Below are positions 1 through 5,699 of a stretch of DNA of 5,699 nt, piece after piece; the first letter of the stretch is position 1, and every line of letters begins with the position of its first letter. A program made the position numbers and the translations under genes. Under the pieces are notes generated by a model that did not search any database, was not told the DNA's origin, and saw only the letters and a list, made by a program, of their open reading frames with translations. The stretch comes from Chitinophagaceae bacterium (GTDB taxonomy: Bacteria; Bacteroidota; Bacteroidia; Chitinophagales; Chitinophagaceae): positions 1 through 5,699 of the forward strand of contig JAHEZA010000191.1 in assembly GCA_023251335.1 (NCBI GenBank), given 5' to 3'.

Positions 1-407
1 ATCGAAATGATTTGAATTGAAACCAGGCGAAATCAAAAAAATAATTGTCGGACACTTTGGTAAATCACAGAACTGCTTTCGACAAATTTCTGGTTAAGTG
101 CTCCTCTCCTTAGCTGACGAGTTTGAACCAGGAATTAAATTTTTAAAATGAACTAACTAAATTTAAAATGAACTAACTAAAAATGACATTCGCACGACTA
201 TACGGTAAGAATAATTCCTTGTTACCAAGATATTTCCGTTCCAATAGAAGACAATTTAACACGGTGGCAGCATTGATAAAAAGTGTTATTATTCCAAAGC
301 AAGTGCTCAAAATAATTTGATTTGAAAAAGGCGAATAAGCCAACTGAGACAAAGAAATAGTAAACGAATAAATAACACAGAATCTTATCCAGGCTTGTAA
401 CTATTAG
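1..407. other. Non-coding region upstream of the aldolase gene
   Basis: I find no supportable gene here. All + strand frames are broken by early stops. The longest minus-strand frame (reading from about 464 down to 222) is rich in Phe, Tyr and Cys, has no recognisable motif and overlaps the aldolase start, so it looks like a chance frame. The region holds a 20-bp tandem repeat (142-181), a distant 6-bp inverted repeat TTGTCG/CGACAA (45-50 and 80-85), and two similar TTGAA(A)CCAGG segments near 17-27 and 122-132. A promoter for the aldolase should lie in this stretch, but I could not find a clean TTTG plus TAnnTTTG pair; TAATTTG near 312-320 is the nearest partial match. The left end may hold the upstream region of a gene outside the window. 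Confidence 0.5.
142..181. repeat. Two-copy 20-bp tandem repeat
   Basis: Positions 142-161 and 162-181 are identical, each containing the core AAAATGAACTAACTAA. A degenerate start of a third copy (AAAATGA) follows at 180-186. The unit is AT-rich, contains an ATG soon followed by in-frame or near-frame stops, and does not encode anything. It may be a simple replication-slippage duplication. A two-site binding element with a spacing of about two helical turns is also possible but unproven. Confidence 0.9.
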
Positions 408-452
408 ATGCCCGATAAAACTCTTTTGATGTTCGGAATAAAAATAAAAAAG

Positions 453-1454
453 ATGAACACGCAAATATTAAAAGATACGATAACACAACTCTTTGCCAAC
501 GGCAAAGGATTGCTGGCCATGGATGAAAGTATCAGCACTTGTAACAAACGTTTTGCCGCAGTAAACATTCCGCAAACTGTTGAGATGAGACGAAAATATC
601 GGGAACTAATCGTTACGACAAAAGGTTTAAATGAAAGTATTGGCGGCGCTATTTTATTTGATGAAACTATCAGGCAACAAACCAAAGATGGAATTCCAAT
701 GACCGATGTATTAATAAACGCGGGAATTATTCCGGGAATAAAAGTTGATATGCATGCAAAGCCAATGGCTGGTTTCCCCCGTGAAAAAGTTACCGAAGGT
801 TTGGATGGTTTGCGGGAGCGATTAACAGAATATAAAAAAATGGGCGCTAGGTTTGCCAAGTGGCGTGCAGTCTTTTTAATTGATAAAGACACGCCAACTA
901 CACAATGTATTGAAGCAAATGCAATTTCGCTTTCGAGATATGCAGCCTTATGCCAGGAAGCAGACGTTGTTCCGATTGTAGAGCCAGAAGTTTTAATGAA
1001 TGGTAATCATACCATACAAAAATGTTTTGAGGTTACTGAGCAGGTGCAGAAAATTCTTTTTTATGAACTTTATAAATACAGGATTAGCCTCGAAGGCATG
1101 ATCCTAAAACCAAACATGGTGATACAAGGTTTGGAAAGCGATGAAAAAAATAGCATTGATGAAGTAGCCGATGCTACCGTAAATTGTTTGCTTGAATCTG
1201 TTCCTGCAAGTGTACCCGCCATTGCATTTTTATCCGGCGGACAATCGCCTGAAACAGCAACCGCACATTTGAATGCCATTAATAGAAACTTTAAAAAACG
1301 TTTACCCTGGATCGTTAGTTTCTCTTTTGCAAGAGCTATTCAGCAACCGGCCATCGAAGCGTGGAAAGGAGAAGATGACAATGTAAAAGAAGCGCAGCAG
1401 ATTTTGTACAAGCGTGCTAAATTGGATGCGGCAGCAAGACGGGGAATATTATAA
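453..1454 (+). CDS. Class I fructose-bisphosphate aldolase
   Basis: This enzyme reversibly cleaves fructose 1,6-bisphosphate to glyceraldehyde 3-phosphate and dihydroxyacetone phosphate in cytosolic glycolysis/gluconeogenesis through a lysine Schiff base. From the chosen start it has 333 residues in a single TIM barrel. Visible family motifs are GKGLLAMDES (17-26, Asp24), GIKVD (95-99, Lys98), FAKWR (134-138, Lys136), VPIVEPEVL (173-181, Glu177 and Glu179), LEGMILKPNM (213-222, Schiff-base Lys219), FLSGGQSPET (259-268) and SFSFARAIQ (289-297, phosphate-binding Arg294). These match the animal-type class I family rather than the metal-dependent class II enzymes or the DhnA type. An in-frame ATG at 408 would add 15 residues, but the 453 start gives the usual short N-terminus before GKG; the leader there is A-rich with no clear Shine-Dalgarno. 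The protein ends soon after the last helix and lacks the long tail with terminal Tyr of animal enzymes. It converges on the PRC-barrel gene. Confidence 0.95.
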   Translation: MNTQILKDTITQLFANGKGLLAMDESISTCNKRFAAVNIPQTVEMRRKYRELIVTTKGLNESIGGAILFDETIRQQTKDGIPMTDVLINAGIIPGIKVDMHAKPMAGFPREKVTEGLDGLRERLTEYKKMGARFAKWRAVFLIDKDTPTTQCIEANAISLSRYAALCQEADVVPIVEPEVLMNGNHTIQKCFEVTEQVQKILFYELYKYRISLEGMILKPNMVIQGLESDEKNSIDEVADATVNCLLESVPASVPAIAFLSGGQSPETATAHLNAINRNFKKRLPWIVSFSFARAIQQPAIEAWKGEDDNVKEAQQILYKRAKLDAAARRGIL

Positions 1455-1539
1455 CGTTATGGAAAATAGAAATTACCATGATACACGAAAGTCGGATTTG
1501 TAGGATGGCATTGTGATTACTCTCCTTCACATGAATGTA

Positions 1540-1561
1540 CTTTTATTTTGTAGAATAAAGG
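1540..1561. terminator. Weak AT-rich hairpin between convergent genes
   Basis: CTTTTATT (1540-1547) can pair along its whole length with AATAAAGG (1554-1561), with one G-T wobble and a 6-nt loop. It lies in the 153-bp gap between the convergent aldolase and PRC-barrel genes, where a terminator serving either strand is expected. The stem has almost no GC and no strong T-tract follows it, so terminator activity is only a suggestion. Confidence 0.25.
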
Positions 1562-1607
1562 TTGTTTTAGATGGAGGATACAGTAAACAAACAAATATCA
1601 GGAATTT

Positions 1608-2387
1608 TTATTCTGATAGATTAGCCTTTCGGGATTTGTCAGAATAATCATGATGTCTTCGTTCATAAGACGCATTCAGAACCTCATCCATATTAAATTC
1701 CTGGCTGTTTTCTACTTCGTCTGCGGTCACGTTCACTATTACTAAAGAATTATCCCAGTTCACTTCTTTGATCCACTCCACGGGTAACAATACTTTTCGG
1801 CTATCCAACCATGAGCCGGTTTCTACTACCAGGTTGTTGATTTTCCAGTTCGAAACATCAATGATATAATCAACTACTTTCCCCATTTCCCCATCTGTGG
1901 CATGGATTTTATAACCAGTCACGTTATCTGTACTTCGTAAATGCCGGTCGTCATTTTCTAGCTGGACTATGTTTTGTGCTACGCTGCTGCTTTCTACCTC
2001 GCTGTTATACAAATCGCTGGGCATAGCGCTAAAAATTCCGGCTGCATGTTCGTCGGGGTCAGCGCCCCAGTAAGTTCCCCATGGGTAATAGTTGTATAGC
2101 TGTTCTTCCTGCTGGCGCGAAACGGGTTTTTCCGTGTCTATATCAGGACTGTTTTTAATTTGTTCTTGCGTGAGATTCACGAGGAATTCTTCGTTTTCCC
2201 AATCCATTTTTTGTAAAGATTTTGGAGAAATAAGTACTTTGCGACCGGTGAACCAGTTTCCAGTTCTTACTACAAGGTATCTCACTTTCCAGGTAATATC
2301 ATCGAAATAGAAGTCTTCAATATTTCCTATTTCGCCATCGGTTTCTTTTAGTTTGAAGCCGATCAGGTTTTTTATATTTCTGTTCAT
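1608..2387 (-). CDS. Tandem PRC-barrel domain protein
   Basis: The protein has 259 residues with no signal peptide or membrane segment, so it is probably cytoplasmic. It contains two copies of a PRC-barrel-like beta domain, roughly residues 9-81 and 157-229, offset by 148. Aligned by eye they share about 28 of 73 identities, including TDGE (16-19 and 164-167), W33/W181, LVV plus TG-W (38-45 and 186-193) and RKVL (49-52 and 197-200). The linker (about 82-156) is acidic and contains an aromatic cluster YNYYPWGTYWG (98-108). The C-terminus is charged and His/Lys/Arg-rich. PRC barrels occur in RimM, in photosynthetic reaction centre subunit H and in many stress-associated bacterial proteins; the specific role of this one is unknown. 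It lies 132 bp downstream of the helicase gene on the same strand, and its spacer contains inverted repeats that could be its own control region. Confidence 0.9.
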   Translation of the reverse strand: MNRNIKNLIGFKLKETDGEIGNIEDFYFDDITWKVRYLVVRTGNWFTGRKVLISPKSLQKMDWENEEFLVNLTQEQIKNSPDIDTEKPVSRQQEEQLYNYYPWGTYWGADPDEHAAGIFSAMPSDLYNSEVESSSVAQNIVQLENDDRHLRSTDNVTGYKIHATDGEMGKVVDYIIDVSNWKINNLVVETGSWLDSRKVLLPVEWIKEVNWDNSLVIVNVTADEVENSQEFNMDEVLNASYERRHHDYSDKSRKANLSE

Positions 2388-2399
2388 AAGATATGTTTA

Positions 2400-2426
2400 C
2401 AAATAATATGCAATGATTGTTCCAAA
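2400..2426 (-). promoter_or_regulatory. Possible promoter of the PRC-barrel gene
   Basis: Read on the minus strand, a TTTG (2426-2423) is followed by TATTATTTG (2408-2400), a near match to the Bacteroidota -7 box TAnnTTTG with one extra base. The gap between the two elements is 14 bp, shorter than usual. The -7-like element ends 12 bases before the ATG, so the leader would be very short. This is a weak candidate. Confidence 0.25.
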
Positions 2427-2452
2427 AAATTATTGAAACAAGTTTATTTCAA
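2417..2452. repeat. Overlapping inverted repeats upstream of the PRC-barrel gene
   Basis: There is a perfect 6-bp inverted repeat TTGAAA (2433-2438) / TTTCAA (2447-2452) with an 8-bp spacer. An imperfect one, TTGTTCC (2417-2423) / GAAACAA (2435-2441), overlaps it. Both lie just upstream of, or over, the possible promoter of the PRC-barrel gene, so they could be operator half-sites. In DNA this AT-rich, short symmetric pairs also arise by chance. Confidence 0.35.
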
Positions 2453-2519
2453 ACAATGAAACCTATTAGGGATAGAAATTCTTAAAGTTCAAAAATCAAG
2501 GCAGTGTGGAAATAAATCC

Positions 2520-4823
2520 TTACTCAACAATTCTCAATTTTGCATAGTTGAGCATTATTTTTTTTTCACCGTTATTTTCAAACTTAACGGTAGCGACCGG
2601 ATTGTGCGCCGCACCTTCCATTTTGATTACTTCCCCAAAACCAAACTTTTGATGTTCAATTTTCTGCCCGGCATGTAAATTACTGGTATCGCTTGGCGCA
2701 AAGCCGGGTGTGGGAATATGCTCTTTTAGTTTGATAACGGGGGTGGAAACAAGATAAGCGGGTTTTTCAGGTCTGGTATCTTTTTTGGCGCCAGTAAAAC
2801 TATATTTTGGTTTGTCAAATGCATTCCAGTGGTTGGTTTGGCTATTACGCATATTGCCGCCGGAAAAAGATTTATCAATGAGCGCGTCTGGCAATTCATC
2901 AATAAACCGGCTGGGGTCATTTTGCGTGAGATTACCAAAACGGTAACGCGTGTTAGCATACGTCAGCCACAGTTTTTGTTTAGCACGAGTGATGGCCACA
3001 TAAAATAATCTCCTTTCCTCTTCCAACTCTTCGCGGGTGTTGATCGCCATCGCATTGGGAAACAACGTTTCTTCCAGTCCACCAACAAAAACCACCGGAA
3101 ACTCCAGGCCTTTGGCGGCATGAATGGTCATCAATTTCACTACATCGCTTTCCCCTTTATCATTGTCAGCGTCGGTTAATAAAGTGATTTGCTGCAAATA
3201 ACTGCCAAGGCTTTTGTCTAGTAATTCGCCGTCTTCAGTCGGTGTTTCGGTAAATTCTTTAATAGAGTTTAGCAACTCCTGGAGGTTTTCATAACGCGCC
3301 AGCCCCTCGGTAGTTTTGTCGTTAAAAAGTTCTTTTACTATGCCGGTTTGTTTGCCTGCCAGCACGGCCAGATCATAAGCATTTTTCTTTTGCAATTCGC
3401 TCTGAAACATTTTTATCATGATCACAAAATTGTTGATCACTTCAAGTGTGTTTGCCCGGTAACCGTATTCAGCGGCGCGTTCCAGCACTTCCCACATAGC
3501 AATATTGTGCTCATTGGCAAAAAGGATCGCTTTCTCAATAGAAGTTTTTCCGATTCCGCGCGCAGGGTAATTTATAATTCTTTTGAGCGCCTCTTCATCA
3601 TTAGGGTTTACGATCACACGCAGGTAACATAAAAAATCTTTTATTTCTTTTCTTTGATAAAAACTAATACCGCCGTAAATGCGATAGGCAATATTCATTC
3701 GTCGAAGGCTTTCCTCGTAGCTTCTGCTTTGCGCATTGGTGCGATACAAAATTGCGAAATCAGCATTCCGGAAATGATTCCGTAATTTTTGTTCCTGTAT
3801 GGCATCGGCCACATATTTTCCCTCATCATTATCCGTAGCCGTGCGCACCAGGTTTATCTTTTCTCCTTCTAAATTACTCGTCCATAATTTTTTTGGAATC
3901 TGTCCTTTATTGTTACCAATTATTTGATTGGCAACATTTAAAATATTTTGTGAGCTGCGATAATTTTGCTCCAGCATCACCACTTTTACTTCATCGTAAT
4001 CTTTCTGAAATTGTAATATATTTTCGATGGTAGCGCCACGGAAACTATAAATGCTTTGCGCGTCATCGCCCACTACGGCTACGTTTTCGTGCATCGCGCC
4101 CAGCAATTTTATAATTTGGTATTGAGAGGTATTGGTATCCTGGTATTCATCGATCATAATGTATTTGAACTTACGCTGATATTTACTCAGGCTTTCAGGA
4201 TGCGTGCTTAGGAGTTGATAAAATTTCAGTAACAGATCATCAAAATCCATTGCGCCATTTTTAAAACAACGATTGCAATAGGCGGTATAAATCTGGCTAA
4301 TCATCGGACGATTGGCCCGCATATCTTCCTGCTGTAATCCATAATCGTTCATGTACTCTTCCGGAGTAATCAAACTGTTTTTGGCACTTGATATCCTGTT
4401 AAAAACAGTACTTGGTTTATAATGTTTATCATCAAGATCCAACTCTTTGATAACTGCTTTCACCACGCTTTTCGAATCATCGGTATCGTAAATGGTAAAG
4501 TTTCTGGGATATCCAATTTTATCGGCTTCGGCTCTTAAAATACGTGCAAACACCGAATGAAAAGTTCCTATATAAAGATTTCTTGCTTCATTATTCCCCA
4601 GGATATGGATTACTCTTTCCTTCATTTCTGCCGCCGCCTTGTTAGTAAAAGTGAGTGCAAGTATTTGAAAAGCATCCACACCGGTAGCCATCAAATGCGC
4701 GATTCGCGTGGTTAACACTTTTGTTTTGCCGCTTCCAGCACCTGCTACTATCATTATCGGACCATCCCGGTGTAGTACGGCTTCGCGTTGCGCATTATTT
4801 AATCCCTGTAAATATTCCTGCAT
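2520..4823 (-). CDS. pcrA: UvrD/PcrA-type superfamily 1A DNA helicase
   Basis: This is an ATP-driven 3'-to-5' DNA helicase that unwinds DNA in nucleotide excision repair, mismatch repair and recombination control, and dislodges proteins from DNA. All SF1A motifs are present in order in 767 residues: Q-motif around Gln12, motif I GAGSGKT (28-34), Ia ALTFTNKAAAEM (56-67), TFHS (87-90), II IDEYQD (224-229), III GDDAQSIYSFRGA (252-264), IV EQNYRSS (285-291), V MTIHAAKGLEF (565-575) and VI VAITRAK (609-615). The C-terminal piece, about 716-767 (AGQKIEHQKFGFGEVI), is the tudor-like domain that in PcrA/UvrD contacts RNA polymerase. RecB- or AddA-type nuclease parts are absent, and length and C-terminus favour PcrA/UvrD over Rep. 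The ATG at 4823 is preceded directly by a -7-like TAAATTTG. An A9 run on the coding strand (2558-2566) lies 17 codons or fewer before the end. The gene appears intact. Confidence 0.95.
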   Translation of the reverse strand: MQEYLQGLNNAQREAVLHRDGPIMIVAGAGSGKTKVLTTRIAHLMATGVDAFQILALTFTNKAAAEMKERVIHILGNNEARNLYIGTFHSVFARILRAEADKIGYPRNFTIYDTDDSKSVVKAVIKELDLDDKHYKPSTVFNRISSAKNSLITPEEYMNDYGLQQEDMRANRPMISQIYTAYCNRCFKNGAMDFDDLLLKFYQLLSTHPESLSKYQRKFKYIMIDEYQDTNTSQYQIIKLLGAMHENVAVVGDDAQSIYSFRGATIENILQFQKDYDEVKVVMLEQNYRSSQNILNVANQIIGNNKGQIPKKLWTSNLEGEKINLVRTATDNDEGKYVADAIQEQKLRNHFRNADFAILYRTNAQSRSYEESLRRMNIAYRIYGGISFYQRKEIKDFLCYLRVIVNPNDEEALKRIINYPARGIGKTSIEKAILFANEHNIAMWEVLERAAEYGYRANTLEVINNFVIMIKMFQSELQKKNAYDLAVLAGKQTGIVKELFNDKTTEGLARYENLQELLNSIKEFTETPTEDGELLDKSLGSYLQQITLLTDADNDKGESDVVKLMTIHAAKGLEFPVVFVGGLEETLFPNAMAINTREELEEERRLFYVAITRAKQKLWLTYANTRYRFGNLTQNDPSRFIDELPDALIDKSFSGGNMRNSQTNHWNAFDKPKYSFTGAKKDTRPEKPAYLVSTPVIKLKEHIPTPGFAPSDTSNLHAGQKIEHQKFGFGEVIKMEGAAHNPVATVKFENNGEKKIMLNYAKLRIVE

Positions 4824-4827
4824 GGTG

Positions 4828-4835
4828 CAAATTTA
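4828..4835 (-). promoter_or_regulatory. -7 promoter box directly before the helicase start
   Basis: On the minus strand TAAATTTG is an exact match to the Bacteroidota -7 consensus TAnnTTTG. Only CACC separates it from the ATG at 4823. Transcription from this box would begin at or next to the start codon, implying a leaderless or nearly leaderless mRNA. A -33 element is poor: TTTC occurs about 18 bp upstream where TTTG is expected. No Shine-Dalgarno is visible, which fits. Confidence 0.5.
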
Positions 4836-5066
4836 CGAAAAGAGAGGGTGGAGGAAAGGCGATGTGAGGAAATAAATGAGAATTCTTCCTTCAGTTTCCA
4901 ATTGAAATTTGGTCACGCATTTAAAATTACACAAATCAGTGAAGAAGCAAATTTATTTAACGGGCTAACGATTCAATCAATCACACCTTTTCAAAAAAAC
5001 AGAAATAGCCTGAAAAAGTTTGTTTACTATACCGGTAAATATCTTGTCGAATGGTTTTGGAAGCAA

Positions 5067-5618
5067 TTATAATGATGTTTGCTCTTTCAAAGTTAATTCA
5101 TAAAAATCTGTTCTCCTGTCTTTCAAATTTCGTACACTTCCATGAGCATGCAATTCATAAAGTAATGAGAGATCTACGTCAGCGATAAGCACCATTTCCG
5201 TATTGGGTGTGGCCTCGCTTTTGATTCCGTTTGCGGGGAAAGCAAAATCGCACGGAGTAAAAACTGCCGATTGAGAATATTGAATATCCATATTTTCCAC
5301 TTTGGGAAGATTGCCAATACATCCGGTGATGGCTACAAAACATTCATTTTCCACCGCACGGGCCTGGGCACAATAACGTACACGGTTATACGCATTTTGT
5401 GTATCAGTTAAAAAAGGAACAAATAATATTTGCATTCCCTGGTCGGCCATCAACCTTGAAAGTTCAGGAAATTCTACATCATAACAAATAAGAATACCTA
5501 CTTTACCTGCATCAGTATCAAAAATATTGAGCTTGCTTCCTCCATGGATTCCCCAAAATTTGGTTTCATCAGTGGTGATGTGTATTTTTTCGTATTGGTG
5601 ACATTTGACACTACGCTT
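5067..5618 (-). pseudogene. Truncated carbon-nitrogen hydrolase (C-terminal part of a GNAT-nitrilase protein)
   Basis: Nitrilase-superfamily enzymes hydrolyse C-N bonds with a Glu-Lys-Cys triad. The open frame gives 183 residues. The catalytic Lys is in YEKIHITTDE (residue 11) and the catalytic Cys in GILICYDVEFPELSR (Cys45), followed by VRYCAQARAVENE and the C-terminal signature GSVRNLKDRRTDFYEL. From memory these match the hydrolase half of GNAT/nitrilase proteins (B. subtilis YhcX-like, about 500 residues or more). The frame closes at a TGA (5619-5621), ten codons before the Lys, so the catalytic Glu, the start of the hydrolase fold and the acetyltransferase domain are all missing. A later TTG or ATG (5451-5453, 5448-5450) would drop the Cys and cannot give a working enzyme. 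Both other minus-strand frames also stop upstream, so one frameshift does not repair it. The C-terminus is intact. It may be a relic of a rearrangement or sit at an assembly join. Confidence 0.85.
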
Positions 5619-5650
5619 TCAATCCGACCGACAGCAACAGGACAACATAT

Positions 5651-5678
5651 TTTGAGGTTTTACAGTTCTTTACAATTG
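5651..5678 (+). promoter_or_regulatory. Possible promoter reading out of the right edge
   Basis: TTTG (5651-5654) and TACAATTG (5671-5678), one base off TAnnTTTG, are separated by 16 bp and point to the right. The gene they would serve is not in the window. They overlap the TACA repeats, which would suit repression by a bound regulator. Confidence 0.3.
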
Positions 5679-5695
5679 GTACAGACTGATACAGT
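5661..5695. promoter_or_regulatory. Four phased TACA direct repeats, possible operator
   Basis: TACAGT (5661-5666), TACAAT (5671-5676), TACAGA (5680-5685) and TACAGT (5690-5695) lie in the same orientation with start-to-start spacings of 10, 9 and 10 bp, about one helical turn each. The inner pair extends to TGGTACAG and TGATACAG. Such direct repeats recall binding sites of MocR-type GntR regulators (for example GabR, which uses ATACCA direct repeats), but which regulator binds here is inference. Confidence 0.4.
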
Positions 5696-5699
5696 ACAA

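Noticed and set aside
45..85. Inverted repeat TTGTCG / CGACAA as a possible mobile-element end or operator
   Set aside because: Only 6 bp with a 29-bp spacer and no transposase or target-site duplication nearby; consistent with chance.
119..135. tRNA-like T-arm sequence (GGTTCAAAC on the minus strand)
   Set aside because: No acceptor stem, D-arm or anticodon arm can be built around it.
408..452. In-frame upstream ATG that would lengthen the aldolase by 15 residues
   Set aside because: The extra residues are not family-like (Lys/Ile-rich next to the start) and the ATG at 453 gives the normal N-terminus; it remains possible but less likely.
222..464. Minus-strand open frame of 80 codons upstream of the aldolase gene
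   Set aside because: Very Phe/Tyr-rich composition typical of chance translation of AT-rich DNA, no motif, and it overlaps the start of the aldolase gene on the opposite strand.
1496..1535. Imperfect inverted pair around CATTGTGA / TCACATG after the aldolase
   Set aside because: One-base bulge, long loop and no T-tract; not a convincing terminator.
4986..5018. Hairpin CCTTTTCA / TGAAAAAG as a terminator after the hydrolase gene
   Set aside because: Long 17-nt loop, AT-rich stem with a wobble, no T-tract in a suitable position.
4848..5072. Plus-strand open frame of 74 codons with a GTG start between the helicase and hydrolase genes
   Set aside because: Low-complexity start, no recognisable domain, covers the helicase promoter region antisense and overlaps the end of the hydrolase gene; most likely chance.
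5067..5453. Treating the hydrolase fragment as a complete 128-residue gene starting at TTG/ATG 5453-5448
   Set aside because: Conserved hydrolase sequence, including the catalytic Cys and Lys, continues in frame upstream of that point, so it is an internal position.
5544..5699. Plus-strand frame from an ATG at 5544 open to the window edge
   Set aside because: Its first 25 codons are the exact antisense of conserved hydrolase codons, and the rest resembles no family I know. It could only be judged with sequence to the right.

Overview
The window looks like an ordinary stretch of chromosome from a member of the Bacteroidota, perhaps Chitinophagaceae-like. This is an inference. It rests on moderately AT-rich DNA, A-rich leaders without clear Shine-Dalgarno sequences, a TAnnTTTG-type -7 box immediately before the helicase start codon, and the character of the proteins: an animal-like class I aldolase, a PcrA/UvrD helicase of 767 residues, and a GNAT-nitrilase family protein.

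Layout from left to right. Positions 1-452 hold no convincing gene, but include an exact two-copy 20-bp tandem repeat (142-181). A class I fructose-bisphosphate aldolase follows on the + strand (453-1454), complete with its Schiff-base lysine. It converges on a protein made of two PRC-barrel repeats, encoded on the - strand (1608-2387); a weak AT-rich hairpin lies in the gap between them. Upstream of the PRC gene is a 132-bp spacer with inverted repeats, and then the pcrA/uvrD-type helicase gene, also on the - strand (2520-4823). After a 243-bp spacer comes the 3' part of a gene for a carbon-nitrogen hydrolase of the kind usually fused to an N-terminal GNAT domain (- strand, 5067-5618).

The last 100 bases are the least ordinary part. 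The hydrolase frame closes at a stop (5619-5621) just upstream of its catalytic lysine, so the catalytic glutamate and the whole acetyltransferase domain are missing, and no single frameshift visible here restores them. The unrelated-looking sequence to the right carries four TACA-type direct repeats spaced 9-10 bp apart over a possible promoter. This could be the operator region of another gene starting beyond the window, brought in by a rearrangement, insertion or assembly join.

The genes do not form an obvious pathway: glycolysis/gluconeogenesis, a probable stress or envelope-associated PRC protein, DNA repair, and a decayed or truncated amidase-like enzyme. I see no CRISPR array, RNA gene, transposase or defence system. 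No new system is evident; the right-edge junction and its phased repeats most deserve a second look.
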